Shown here piece by piece: positions 8,712 to 17,442 of a stretch of 64,000 nt of DNA. Below the pieces are notes generated by a model. That model saw only the letters and a list, made by a program, of their open reading frames with translations. It made no database searches and had not been told where the DNA came from. Each line of letters begins with the position of its first letter. The stretch's first letter is position 1. The position numbers and the translations under genes were made by a program. This stretch comes from Klebsiella pneumoniae (GTDB taxonomy: Bacteria > Desulfobacterota > Binatia > UBA12015): the NCBI GenBank assembly GCA_945872365.1, contig CAMBZJ010000003.1:71301-135300 (forward strand). The letters run 5' to 3'.

Positions 8712-8785
8712 TGGCGCCGCCAGGCCTCGAACCTGGGACCAACCGGTTATGAGCCGGCCGCTCTGACCAACTGAGCAACGGGCCC
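8712..8785 (-). tRNA. tRNA-like gene with CAU anticodon, damaged acceptor stem (likely pseudo-tRNA)
   Basis: A 74-nt cloverleaf nearly identical to the intact tRNA at 13046-13119, with the same D arm, CAU anticodon arm and T arm. The 3' acceptor strand reads CGGCGCC instead of CGGGCCC, which places two mismatches (G-G and C-C) in the middle of the seven-base acceptor stem, and the base after the stem is T-T instead of T-A. No CCA is encoded. These changes suggest a decayed copy. It sits directly beside a remnant of the dnaG 3' end in the same orientation. Confidence 0.7.
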
Positions 8786-8829
8786 GACGACCCGGACGCT
8801 CGCGCATCCCCGCCCTCGCCACAAGCGAC

Positions 8830-8979
8830 CGCGCCGCGCGAACCGCTCCTCGGCTTCGCGCTGCATCTCCTCGGGCTTCGCCGCCGCGATCCGGCGCAGC
8901 AAGCGGTCGGCCATCGCGGGCGGCAGGTCGGCGAGCATCTCGCTCGCGTCGAAGTAGTCGGCAGTGCGACGGCGTCCGA
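8830..8979 (-). pseudogene. Remnant of dnaG 3' region (copy 1)
   Basis: Translated on the minus strand, this 150-base piece matches residues near the C-terminus of the DnaG encoded at 14391-16154: Y-F-D-x-S-E, the L-P-x-A-M-A-D-R block and the P-E-E-x-x-R-E-x-E-E stretch align without gaps. By hand I count 30 identities in 48 positions. It has no start or upstream domains, so it is not a functional primase. The divergence from the local dnaG means it is either an old copy or came from a related genome. It marks an edge of the island. Confidence 0.75.
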
Positions 8980-8998
8980 CGCCGGTTGAGGCGCCCCC

Positions 8999-9982
8999 CT
9001 AGAGCAGCAGGTCGCGGGCCATCGTGAGGGCGCCATTGTAGTAGCGCCCGTAGAACCCCGAACGGTAGAGCGTCGCCACCGGCCCCAGGCGCGCCCAGCG
9101 CGATCGCCCGCCGACGTCGCGGCGGTGGTGCGACACCGCGAGTACGGCGGCGAGCGCGTCCCGGATCGCCGGCGAGACCCGTTCGCCGAACCCGCGCGCG
9201 ACCTCGGAGGCGATCGCGTAGCGCTCGGCGTAGAAGCCGTGGCCCTGCCTGCGCGCGACGCGCAGCGCGTCGCTCCACTCGGCGAGCGACGTCGCGTCGA
9301 AGCGCCGCGCGAACGAGTGATTTGAGGCGTGACGCCGGTAGAGAAGGAGGGGCTCGCGGATCGCGACCACCCCGCCGAGCGCATGCGCGAAGAGGGCGGC
9401 CCAGTGGTCATGGCCCCACCAGTTCGCGAACGAGGGGTCGGTGCGTGCGAAGAGATCGCGTGCGAAGTCGCCGTCGAGGCCCATCGTGCAGCCCTTCACG
9501 TCGGGATCGACGACGACCTCCATCGGGTCGCGCGACGCTCCGAGTTCGAGGCGTGCGTGCGCCCTCGTCCCGAAGATCGTGAGGCCCGTCGGCGCGAGCG
9601 CGGCGTCGACGATCCTGCCGTCGCCATATGCCATGCGCGTGCCGGGATGGTCGCGAAAGGCGGCTTCGGTCCGGGCGATCTTCGCCGGAAGCCAGTGGTC
9701 GTCCTGGTCGCAGAACGACACGATGTCGCCCGTGGTCGCCCGCAGGCCGCGGACAAAGGTCCCCTGCGGCCCGATGTTCCTCGCGTTTCGCTCGATGCGC
9801 ACCGCGGTCGACGAAGGGGCCGCCCGCAGTGCACTCTCGACCACAGCGACCGTCGCGTCCGAGGATGCGTCGTCGACCACGACGATCTCCTCGGGGACGC
9901 GGGTTCCGGCGAGGATGCTCGCGACCTGCTCCCCGACGTGGCGCTCGCCGTCGAAGGTCGCCATCACCACCGAGACCTTCAA
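8999..9982 (-). CDS. Glycosyltransferase family 2 (rhamnosyltransferase-like)
   Basis: A soluble enzyme of 327 residues with the GT-A signatures V-S-V-V-M-A-T-F, E-I-V-V-V-D-D-A-S-S-D and S-F-C-D-Q-D-D-H-W. The D-Q-D-D-x-W form of the metal motif is typical of rhamnosyltransferase-type and related enzymes acting on O-antigen or exopolysaccharide. A central W-W-G-H-D-H-W segment follows. The TTG start overlaps the stop of the methyltransferase gene (TTGA), so the two are coupled. The alternative, much longer open frame upstream has no support. It lies between the two dnaG/tRNA remnants and is therefore part of the inserted island. Confidence 0.85.
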   Translation of the reverse strand: MKVSVVMATFDGERHVGEQVASILAGTRVPEEIVVVDDASSDATVAVVESALRAAPSSTAVRIERNARNIGPQGTFVRGLRATTGDIVSFCDQDDHWLPAKIARTEAAFRDHPGTRMAYGDGRIVDAALAPTGLTIFGTRAHARLELGASRDPMEVVVDPDVKGCTMGLDGDFARDLFARTDPSFANWWGHDHWAALFAHALGGVVAIREPLLLYRRHASNHSFARRFDATSLAEWSDALRVARRQGHGFYAERYAIASEVARGFGERVSPAIRDALAAVLAVSHHRRDVGGRSRWARLGPVATLYRSGFYGRYYNGALTMARDLLL

Positions 9983-10731
9983 CGATCGACTCCGGGTCGG
10001 GTGATCGAAAACACATATCCCAGGGTGATGAAGTCGCGGACGTAGGGAATGGCGCGCAGCGGAGCCAGTGCGTGCGTGAGGGCCATGTTCGGTCGGTACC
10101 ATCGATTGGTCTCGAACAGCCGGTAGCGTCGCTCGAGGAGCCGAAACTCGCCCCCGGGACACTCCGCAAGGAACTCGGGCAGGTTTCCCTGCATGATCAC
10201 GGTGCGATGCGTCCGGTCGAAGATGCCGCGTTCGTTGCGCCGCCAGCGGCGGCTCAGGAAGACCCAGAGCGTGTGCCAGTGGCCCCAATTGGGGACCGAC
10301 ACGACCAGGCGCCCCGCGGGCGCGAGGTGCCGGTAGAGGATGCCGGTCACGCGCTCGAAGCGGACCGTGTGCTCGAGCACGTCGCCGGCCACCACGTGGT
10401 CGAATACGAGGTCCCCGAGCGCCGCCTCGAGCGCCGCCGTGTCGTCCAGGTCGAGCGCCCAGCCCTGGTCGAGCTCCGGCAGGGCACGCGCGAGGGCCTC
10501 GGGGTTCACGTCGATGCCGCGGATCTCGACGCCGGGAAAGCGCGCTCGGAGCGCGCGGGCAAAGGCCCCCTCGTTGCAGCCGACGTCGAGGACGCTGCGC
10601 GGTTCGCTCAACCAGCGCAGCAGGTCGTGCCGCGGCCCTCGGTAGGAAGCGTGATCGTGCACGCCCGAGGGAGAAGCCCAATCGGCCGGCTGGATCAACC
10701 CGCAACGGCGAGCGCGGACTTGCACCGCCAT
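9979..10731 (-). CDS. Class I SAM-dependent methyltransferase (MetW-like)
   Basis: A protein of 250 residues. The SAM-binding motif V-L-D-V-G-C-N-E-G is near residue 47, motif II ends in the acidic I-D-V-N, and the F-D-H-V-V-A-G-D-V-L-E-H stretch corresponds to motif III of the MetW and UbiG type. A later N-W-G-H-W pattern is seen in family members acting on methionine or polysaccharide precursors. The ATG at 10731 faces the acyltransferase gene, with which it shares a 46-base divergent region. A role in capping or methylating a surface glycan is inference from its neighbours. Confidence 0.8.
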   Translation of the reverse strand: MAVQVRARRCGLIQPADWASPSGVHDHASYRGPRHDLLRWLSEPRSVLDVGCNEGAFARALRARFPGVEIRGIDVNPEALARALPELDQGWALDLDDTAALEAALGDLVFDHVVAGDVLEHTVRFERVTGILYRHLAPAGRLVVSVPNWGHWHTLWVFLSRRWRRNERGIFDRTHRTVIMQGNLPEFLAECPGGEFRLLERRYRLFETNRWYRPNMALTHALAPLRAIPYVRDFITLGYVFSITRPGVDR

Positions 10732-10777
10732 GCGAGGGAGCGGTATCCCGGTGGCGGCCACGCGACCAAAACACTCC

Positions 10778-12956
10778 ATGCTCGACCCATCGAATGGCGG
10801 AACCGCGGTAGACTCGGCGGCGGCCGGGCCATCCGGGGGCCTGGCGTCGGCGGTGCCGCGGCGTTCGGAGGGGTGGCGGGCGGACATCGACGGCTTGCGG
10901 GCGGTCGGCGTGCTCGCGGTAATCGTCTTCCACCTGCGCAAGCGCTGGCTTCCCGGCGGCTTCGCGGGCGTCGACGTGTTCTTCGTGATCTCGGGCTTCC
11001 TGATCACGCGGGCGATCGTCGAGGACCTCTCGGCCGGGGTGTTCTCGCGCACCGAGTTCTACCGGCGGCGGGTGAAGCGGATCTCGCTGCCGATGCTGGC
11101 GGTGGTGCTGGCGACCGTCGCGTTCGCGCAGGTCGCGCTACTGCCGAAGGACGCGCTGGCGACGGCCTGGTCGGGCGTCGCCGCCGTGCTCTCCGGCGCG
11201 AACGTCTACTTCTGGCGGGCGCTCGATCGAAGCTACTTCGCACCGGGCACCGACGAGGTGCCGCTGCTGCATCTCTGGTCGCTCGGGGTGGAGGAGCAGT
11301 TCTATCTGCTCTGGCCCTGGGTGGTACCGTGGATCCTCGGGCGGCGCGGGACCGCGCACGGGGGCGCGTCGGGCCTCGCCGCGCACGTCGACGATGAGTC
11401 GCCGCGACGGGATGCCGCGACGGCGTCGCTTCCGGCAGGGCGCATGGCGCTGATGGCGGCCGTGGCGCTTGCCTCGTTCCTGCTCGGCGACGCCCTGTTC
11501 GGGAGCGCGCCCTACTTCGCGTACTACATGCTGCCGACGCGGGTGGGCGAGTTGCTGGTCGGGGCGATCCTCGCCTTCGCGGTCGCGGGTGGAGCGCTAC
11601 AGGCCCCGGGAAGCCTGCTCCGGGAGGCGGCGGGGGCGGCCGGCGCTCGTGCTGGGCTCGCTCGTGCTGCTGTCGGAAAGCAAGCCGTTCCCGGGATGGC
11701 GCGCGCTCGCGCCGACGGTCGGGGCGGCACTCTTGCTGCTCTCCGGACAAGGGATGCCGAGCGCCGTGTCTCGCGTGCTCTCCCTGCGACCGCTCGTCGC
11801 GGTCGGACGCGTATCGTACTCCGCCTACCTGTGGCATTGGCCGCTGATCGCGTTCTGGAAGTACGGCTTCCGGCAGGTCGGCGATCTCGCGGGCCTCGGG
11901 ATCTTCGCGGCGACGTTCGCGCTTGCGGCGGCGAGCCATCGCTGGATCGAGCGCCCGGCGCGGCGGACGACGGCCTCGGCGGAGCGGGTTGCGGTCCTGC
12001 AGTGGTTCGTCCCGGGCGGGGTCGTCATGGCGGCGGCGCTGCTCGCGATCGCGACCCGTGGCCTCGGGCCACGCGCGCTCTCGGCGAGTTACGCGGGGCG
12101 GCTCGACGCGATGCACCGGGGCCTCCGGCCGGCCTACGGCTTCGAGTCCGTCTGCCAGGACCACCGGGTCGAATCGGAACGATTGTTTGAGCCGGTACGC
12201 TGCGTGAACGGGGCGGAGGGAGGCCCCGACGGTGTTCTGCTCTGGGGAGACTCGAACGCGGCCCACTATGTCGGCATGCTCGACGTCATCGCCCGGGCTG
12301 CCGGCTTCCGCTTTCGGAACTTCGAGGTCACCGCCTGCCCCCCGGTGCTGGAGGCACCGGGCCGACTCGCGCGGAACCCGCTGCGAAAGGGGCACTGCGA
12401 GGCTGCGAGCCGCCTCGTGAAGTCGCGCATCGGACGCTACCCGTTGGTCGTCCTCGCGGGCCGGTGGGACGGGTACACGCAGGACGGCCTCTTCGATGCG
12501 CTCGCCGGGACCGCCCGCGGGCTGGTCGCCGAGGGTCACCGGGTGATCCTGGTCGGCGAGATTCCCCGGCTGCCGGAGTTCTATGATCCCGACTGCGGAA
12601 GGCGGGCGCTCTCGTTTCCGGGACTCGACTGCCCGGCCCAGGTGACGGCACCCATCGCGCCGGAAGTCCGGGCGCTGAATGCGCGGCTCGCGGAGATCGC
12701 CGAGCGCACACCGGGGGTCGAATACTTCGACGCGAACCGCGAACTCTGTCCGGAGGGGCGCTGCTCGGCCTTCGCCGCCGACGGTACCGTGATCTATCGG
12801 GACTCGACCCATCTCACGATGCCCGGCTCGATACTTCTCGGCCAGGCGGTGCTGTCGGCTCGGGGCGTCCCACCGCCGTTCGACCAGGTGCCCGCATGGC
12901 TCGCCGAAGCCGGACGCGGCGCAGCCTCCCCGCCTCGCGACCGGGATCCCTCGTGA
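10778..12956 (+). pseudogene. Membrane acyltransferase with C-terminal SGNH domain, frameshifted
   Basis: An OafA/YrhL-type acyltransferase that would O-acetylate a surface sugar. The first frame gives R-A-D-I-D-G-L-R-A-V-G, the conserved histidine region around F-H-L-R, G-V-D-V-F-F-V-I-S-G-F and several transmembrane helices. The frame is then lost near 11628-11642, in a run rich in G and C, and continues one frame over with L-W-H-W-P and a periplasmic SGNH-like domain (G-D-S-N, then D-S-T-H-L near the end). Both halves retain family features, so the break is recent or a sequencing artefact. The start at 10778 is uncertain. Confidence 0.72.
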
Positions 12957-13045
12957 GGACCCGGGTCGGGCTCGATCCCCCCGATGGACCCGCGGCTCGA
13001 CCCGTTTGCGAGCCGCCGTCGGATCAGCCAGCGTCTGCGCCGGAC

Positions 13046-13119
13046 GGGCCCGTAGCTCAGTTGGTCAGAGCGGCCGGCTCATAACCGGTTGGTCCCAGGT
13101 TCGAGGCCTGGCGGGCCCA
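13046..13119 (+). tRNA. tRNA with CAU anticodon (elongator Met or lysidine-type Ile2)
   Basis: An intact 74-nt cloverleaf: acceptor GGGCCCG with CGGGCCC, D arm GCTCAGTTGGTCAGAGC, anticodon arm CCGGCTCATAACCGG with CAU anticodon, T arm CCAGGTTCGAGGCCTGG and discriminator A. There is no initiator-type mismatch at position 1-72, so it is elongator Met or Ile2. The TTGGTC variable loop is more like Ile2, but I cannot settle it. CCA is not encoded. A stable hairpin follows at once. It stands on the plus strand, opposite to the pseudo-copy at 8712-8785. Confidence 0.9.
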
Positions 13120-13127
13120 TTGCGAAA

Positions 13128-13163
13128 CCAGGGGGTGGGCGGGGCGACCCGCCGGCCCCCTGG
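13128..13163 (+). terminator. Hairpin downstream of the tRNA
   Basis: An inverted repeat starting nine bases after the tRNA. The arms CCAGGGGG and CCCCCTGG are perfect, and the interior extends with one G-U pair and one mismatch to give about 15 pairs. There is no T run, as is common in GC-rich genomes, so it may act as a Rho-assisted end or as a processing barrier. Confidence 0.5.
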
Positions 13164-13184
13164 CTCCGCGCGGCCGGCTTCGTC

Positions 13185-13236
13185 CACCACGCGATAGGCC
13201 ATCGCTCGCGGCAACTCTCCGAGGAACGCATCGCGG
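13185..13236 (-). pseudogene. Remnant of dnaG 3' region (copy 2)
   Basis: A 52-base piece that on the minus strand reads almost as the local dnaG at 14590-14650, encoding F-L-G-E-L-P-R-A-M-A with only scattered changes (D to Y after A-M-A). It is shorter than copy 1 but closer in sequence to the intact gene. It lies 66 bases past the intact tRNA but runs in the opposite direction. Together with copy 1 it indicates repeated rearrangement at the dnaG end. Confidence 0.7.
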
Positions 13237-13412
13237 CGCCCCAGTGCAGCAGAAGATGCCCCGGGCGGCCGAGGCTCAGCTGGGCCGGATGACCCCGGGG
13301 TCAGCACCCGGCGGCGCGCGATCGAGAGCGGGCGCCCCCGTCTCGCCACCCGGAACTCCGGTTGACCCCGCCGGGTCTTGAGTTCGTATTCGCAAATTAG
13401 GAACGCTTTAAA

Positions 13413-14105
13413 TCAAATAAATGCTGCACTCCTCCGCGCACAGGGACGAACTGCAAATGCTTCGACCAAGCCTACACCGGCAGCCATCCGTTCGACGTGG
13501 CGATTGCTTCCGACGGGACGGCCTGTGTGACCTGCGGGGGCGACGACGGGAAGTGCCGCCGCGAGGATCATCCGGATCGACGGGCGTCGCGACCGGATCA
13601 GGTCGGCCATCCATGCGATTCCTCCCATCAGCACGGCGTCGGGCCTGGCCAGTACTGCCATTCCGATCAGAAAACCGGTGCGCTCCGGCCGATCCTGCCG
13701 CTCCCAACTCGCGCATACCCAGGCGCAAAGCAGCATCGCGAGCGGCGCATCGAGGCCTACCGACTTCCAGACCATCACGTTCGACACCGAGGCGATCACG
13801 AGCAACGTGCGCAGCCACGGGGGCTGGTGGCTAAGCAGTCGCGAGATCGCGGCACCGAGCAGCGCCACGACGATCACGTGTCCGACGATCAGCGCCCGAT
13901 CGCCCGGCATGAGGAGCATGAGCGCGGCGACGACGAAGGTCCACAAGATCGAGGTTGAGGCGTTCACCGGATCCCCCCGGTTGAAGACGAAGCCGTGACC
14001 TTGGAGGATGTTCTCCGCGTAGCGTGCGGAGATGAATCCATCATCCACGACCCGGTCGCGGTAGAGCCATCCGAGGAGTAGGCTCAGGGCGACGACCGCC
14101 CGGGC
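13413..14105 (-). pseudogene. Truncated multi-pass membrane glycosyltransferase (GT39/ArnT-like)
   Basis: The minus-strand frame begins in mid-protein and carries V-D-D-G-F-I-S-A-R-Y-A, then G-F-V-F-N-R-G and A-S-T-S-I-L-W. This is the first periplasmic loop typical of polyprenyl-phosphate-sugar-dependent membrane transferases, where the first aspartates are catalytic. Hydrophobic helices follow, with a second acidic loop. After about residue 165 the sequence turns into unrelated low-complexity coding and stops. The family usually exceeds 450 residues and starts with another helix, so both ends are missing. The upstream edge abuts the acyltransferase fragment at 14110. Confidence 0.65.
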
Positions 14106-14109
14106 TCAG

Positions 14110-14230
14110 GTGCGGTCGCCGGGGATTGACGAGCGCCATCGGCCCGATAGCGACGGGCTTCGGGCGGTCGCCGTACTGGCGGTCATCCTCTTCCACGTCG
14201 ACGAGCGGCTCGTGCCGGGCGGTTTCGTTA
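14110..14230 (+). pseudogene. 5' fragment of an OafA-type acyltransferase
   Basis: Some 40 codons from GTG at 14110 read R-P-D-S-D-G-L-R-A-V-A-V-L, then I-L-F-H-V-D-E-R and V-P-G-G-F-V, which is the first transmembrane helix and catalytic histidine region of an O-acyltransferase. The similarity ends abruptly after G-G-F-V, where G-V-D-V-F-F should follow. It is not a copy of the longer acyltransferase at 10778, since the residues around the histidine differ. It is a relic joined back to back with the truncated transferase. Confidence 0.7.
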
Positions 14231-14309
14231 CGGCCGGGGAGGCCCCCGTTGAGGCGAGCCCCGCGCCGCCCCCCCGACCCGCGCCCGATCGCCTGCGACA
14301 AAAGCAGAC

Positions 14310-14339
14310 GAGCGGGTGCCGCCTCCGCGACACCCGCTC
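14310..14339 (-). terminator. Rho-independent terminator of rpsU-dnaG
   Basis: The arms GAGCGGGTG and CACCCGCTC are perfect, and beyond an A-C mismatch three more pairs give a 13-position stem with a four-base loop. On the minus strand the stem is followed within seven bases by TTTT. It lies 51 bases after the dnaG stop codon, so dnaG ends here and rpoD is not co-transcribed. Confidence 0.75.
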
Positions 14340-14390
14340 CTCTGGCTCGCGAAGCGGTCGAGGATGCGGGGGCCGCCGCCCAGATCTCTC

Positions 14391-16154
14391 TCAGCCGTCA
14401 CCGCGCGGCTCGCCCCCCCGGGGCACGCGCAGTGCCTCGAGGGTTGCGGCCACCTCGGCCTGGTCACCGCGCTGCTCGGCCTGACGCAGCCGCGAGATCA
14501 AGGCGCGCCGCCCGTCGCGCGAGCGCCGCTCTTCGCGATGCGCCAGCCATTCCTCGAATTCACGCCGCGTCTCCTCCGGGCGCGCAGAGGTGAGGCGACG
14601 CAGCACGCGATCGGCCATCGCGCGCGGCAACTCGCCGAGAAACTCGCTCGGGTCGAAGTAGCCCGAGGTGCGCCGGCGCTCCACGACGAGTTCGGCGAGC
14701 CGCCGCGTCTCGGGGTCGGCGATCTCGGCGAGCACGCCGTCGGCGACCGCGCGCGCGGCGAGGTCGGCATCGACGAGCAGGAGTTCGACGAGTTCGCTGT
14801 CGGCCGAGAAGTGGCGGCCCGGCGCTTGGCCTGGCGGCGGTGCGGAACGACGCTCGCCCGACGGCGCCGACGGCGCCGGCGCCGGTCGTGCCCGGCGCGC
14901 CGCATCGAGCAGCGCCTGCTCGGAGAGCCCAAGACGTCCGGCGGCTCCGCGCACCAGCTTGTCGCGCACGATCGGGTCGCGCGTGCGCGCGAGGATCTCG
15001 GCGAGGCGGGATGCCGCGCGTACCGTGCGGTCGGCACCGCCACCCGCGACCAGGTCGTCGAGCCAGAAGTCGAGCAACGTCACCTGTCGTTCGAGCAGCT
15101 TCGCGAAACCGGCCGCGCCCTCGCGCCGGACGAGACTGTCAGGGTCGTCGCCGGGCGGCAGGAACAGCGCACGCGGCCAGAGATCGACCTCGTCCACGTA
15201 GAGCGGGAAGGCGCGCAGCGCCGCGCGACGCCCCGCCTCGTCGCCGTCGAAGCAGACCACGACCTCCTCCGAGAAGCGCCGCGCGAGTTTCAACTGGTCG
15301 ACTGTGAGCGCCGTGCCGAGGACCCCCGCGGCATTGTCGATCCCCGCCTGCGCCAGCGCGATCACGTCCACGTAGCCCTCGACGAGCAGCAGGCGCCCTT
15401 CCCTGCGCACCGCCTCGCGCGCCTGGCCGAGACCGTAGAGATGGTGGCCCTTGCGGTAGAGCGGCGACTCCGGGCTGTTCAGGTACTTCGGCCCGCGGCC
15501 ACCGGCGGCGATCTCGCGGCCACCGAAGGCGATCACCCGTCCGCCTAGATCCTGGATCGGGAACACCAGTCGATCGCGGAAGAGCCCGTAGACGCCGCGC
15601 CCGCTGCGGCTGTCGCTCACCAGCCCGACCGCCTTCAGGTCGGCCTCGGTCACGCCGCGGCCGAGCAGTTTGGGGATCCAGCCGTCGGCCGGTGCGTAGC
15701 CGAGCTGAAAGCGGTGCGCGGTTTCCAGCGAGAGTCCGCGCCCCTCGAGGTAGGTGCGGGCCGACTCGGCGAGCCGGCTCTCATGCAGCACCACCGCGAA
15801 GAGTTCCGCGGCGAGCGCGTTGGCCCGCGCCAGCCGGTCGAGTCCCTCGCGCTCGCGCGACTCCGGGATCATCACCCCGGCGCGCGCCGCGAGCGCCTGC
15901 ACGGCGTCGCGGAAGGTCACGCCGGTCACGCGCATCAAGAAGGTGAAGGCGGTGCCGCCGGCATTGCAGCCGAAGCAGTGGAAGATGCCACGCTCGGGGT
16001 CGACGTGGAACGACGGCGTCTTCTCGGCGTGGAACGGACAGAGCCCGACGAAGCCGCGCCCGCTGCGCTTGAGAGCGACGTGCTCCGAGATCAGCGCTGC
16101 GAGGTCGATGCGGCGCCGGATGTCGTCGAGCACCGGCTGGGGGATCTCTGCCAT
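14391..16154 (-). CDS. dnaG: DNA primase
   Basis: Synthesises RNA primers at the replication fork and is loaded by DnaB. The 587 residues fit the family. The N-terminal zinc site is C39-P-F-H42 with C60-F-G-C63. The RNA-polymerase/TOPRIM region follows with L-L-V-E-G-Y-x-D, then C-F-D-G-D-x-A-G, and carries the conserved acidic metal ligands. The C-terminal helicase-binding domain ends with a low-complexity G-E-P-R-G-D-G tail. It lies 109 bases after rpsU in the classical order and ends at a terminator. Pieces of its 3' end are repeated at 8830-8979 and 13185-13236. Confidence 0.97.
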   Translation of the reverse strand: MAEIPQPVLDDIRRRIDLAALISEHVALKRSGRGFVGLCPFHAEKTPSFHVDPERGIFHCFGCNAGGTAFTFLMRVTGVTFRDAVQALAARAGVMIPESREREGLDRLARANALAAELFAVVLHESRLAESARTYLEGRGLSLETAHRFQLGYAPADGWIPKLLGRGVTEADLKAVGLVSDSRSGRGVYGLFRDRLVFPIQDLGGRVIAFGGREIAAGGRGPKYLNSPESPLYRKGHHLYGLGQAREAVRREGRLLLVEGYVDVIALAQAGIDNAAGVLGTALTVDQLKLARRFSEEVVVCFDGDEAGRRAALRAFPLYVDEVDLWPRALFLPPGDDPDSLVRREGAAGFAKLLERQVTLLDFWLDDLVAGGGADRTVRAASRLAEILARTRDPIVRDKLVRGAAGRLGLSEQALLDAARRARPAPAPSAPSGERRSAPPPGQAPGRHFSADSELVELLLVDADLAARAVADGVLAEIADPETRRLAELVVERRRTSGYFDPSEFLGELPRAMADRVLRRLTSARPEETRREFEEWLAHREERRSRDGRRALISRLRQAEQRGDQAEVAATLEALRVPRGGEPRGDG

Positions 16155-16263
16155 CGGGCTCCCGGGTCTCCCCGTCGATCCGGGGTCCGCGATCTGCTCA
16201 GGACGACCCGGCCGGCCGCATCATCGCCCCCTTTCGGGAGCGGGAGGCGGCCGGCTATGGGTC

Positions 16264-16461
16264 TCATCCCTGGCTTCGAACGGCGCGCCGCAGCGCACGC
16301 TTGCGCGCGGCCAGCGCTTTCTTCTTGCGCTTGACGCTGGGCTTCTCGTAGTGCTCGCGTTTGCGCAACTCCGAGAGGATCCCCGCCTTCTCGCACTGCT
16401 TCTTGAAGCGCCGGATGGCGCTCTCGATCGGCTCGTTATCCTTGACCCTGACTCCGGGCAT
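16264..16461 (-). CDS. rpsU: 30S ribosomal protein S21 (bS21)
   Basis: A 65-residue small-subunit protein used in mRNA selection. It has the family opening [18 protein letters not shown], a central [11 protein letters not shown] motif and a very basic helix at the end. The length is usual. It is the first gene of the rpsU-dnaG unit, and the start ATG is followed at once by the conserved P-G-V-R-V. Confidence 0.97.
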   Translation of the reverse strand: MPGVRVKDNEPIESAIRRFKKQCEKAGILSELRKREHYEKPSVKRKKKALAARKRALRRAVRSQG

Positions 16462-16606
16462 GTAGAAAAGTCACCCCCCTCCGGGTGTCTTGCGGACCGC
16501 CTACTGTCGGCAATGCGGGGGCGCGCGTCAACCTGACCGCCCGCGCCGCCGGGACTCGGTCCGGCGGGACCCTATCCCGACGAACCCTCCCCGACGGGGT
16601 GACCGG

Positions 16607-17377
16607 TCACGGGGCGAGCAGGCGTGCGCGGGCTTCTAGGAGCCGGCCCGGGTGATCGCTGATGACGCCTGCGACGCCGAAGCCGACAAGCTGCAACATG
16701 CGATCGACGGAGTTCACGGTCCAGACATTGGTCGCGAGGCCGCGCGCCCGAGCCGTCCGCACGAGGGCCTCGTCCACGGCGCGATGGGGCGGATGGATCG
16801 CCTCGGCCGCAAGTTCGTCGGCATGGCGGAAGGCGTCGTCGAAGGGCGGATGAGCCCAGAGGACGCCGATCCGAGCTTCGGGCGAGGCCTCGCGCAACCG
16901 TTCGAGGACACCCATCTCGAACGACGAGAACAGGACCCGGTCGAGTGCGGCGCGCTGGGCCACGGTGCGCAGCACCGAGAGCGCGAGCAACCCCTCCGAC
17001 CGCTCGCTCTTGAGTTCCAGGTTCAAGCCGACCCGCCCGGCCGTCAGGTCGAGCACCTCCTCGAGGGTCGGCACCGGCTCCCCGGCGAACCGCGGATCCT
17101 TCCACGACCCGGCGTCGAGACCGCGGATCGCCTCGAGCGCGGCGTCGCGCACGACACCGCGGCCGCTCGTCGTGCGCTCGAGCGACCAGTCGTGGAAGAC
17201 GACGACGTGACCGTCGGCGGTGAGTTGCAGGTCGCACTCGATCATCGAGGCGCCAAGTTCCATCGCACGCCGGAAGGACGCGAGGGTGTTTTCCGGGCAT
17301 TCCGCCGAGGCACCGCGGTGCGCGATGCGCTGGAAGTCCGCCGGCCGCGTCGCGCCGGAACGATGCGTCGCGCTCAC
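16607..17377 (-). CDS. Glycerophosphodiester phosphodiesterase
   Basis: A 256-residue TIM-barrel enzyme that releases sn-glycerol 3-phosphate from deacylated phospholipids. The signatures are I-A-H-R-G-A-S at 18-24 and E-N-T-L-A-S-F, the acidic pair E-C-D-L-Q-L, the catalytic H-D-W-S-L-E-R-T-T, the L-N-L-E-L-K metal site and the late W-T-V-N. There is no signal peptide, so the enzyme is cytoplasmic, like UgpQ. It is transcribed away from the prmA block, with a short divergent region between. Confidence 0.92.
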   Translation of the reverse strand: MSATHRSGATRPADFQRIAHRGASAECPENTLASFRRAMELGASMIECDLQLTADGHVVVFHDWSLERTTSGRGVVRDAALEAIRGLDAGSWKDPRFAGEPVPTLEEVLDLTAGRVGLNLELKSERSEGLLALSVLRTVAQRAALDRVLFSSFEMGVLERLREASPEARIGVLWAHPPFDDAFRHADELAAEAIHPPHRAVDEALVRTARARGLATNVWTVNSVDRMLQLVGFGVAGVISDHPGRLLEARARLLAP

Positions 17378-17442
17378 GGCCTCTGGCTAGCAAGATGCCG
17401 CCGTGGTCGCCACGCGCCGGCGGCGAAGCTATCGTGCGGACG

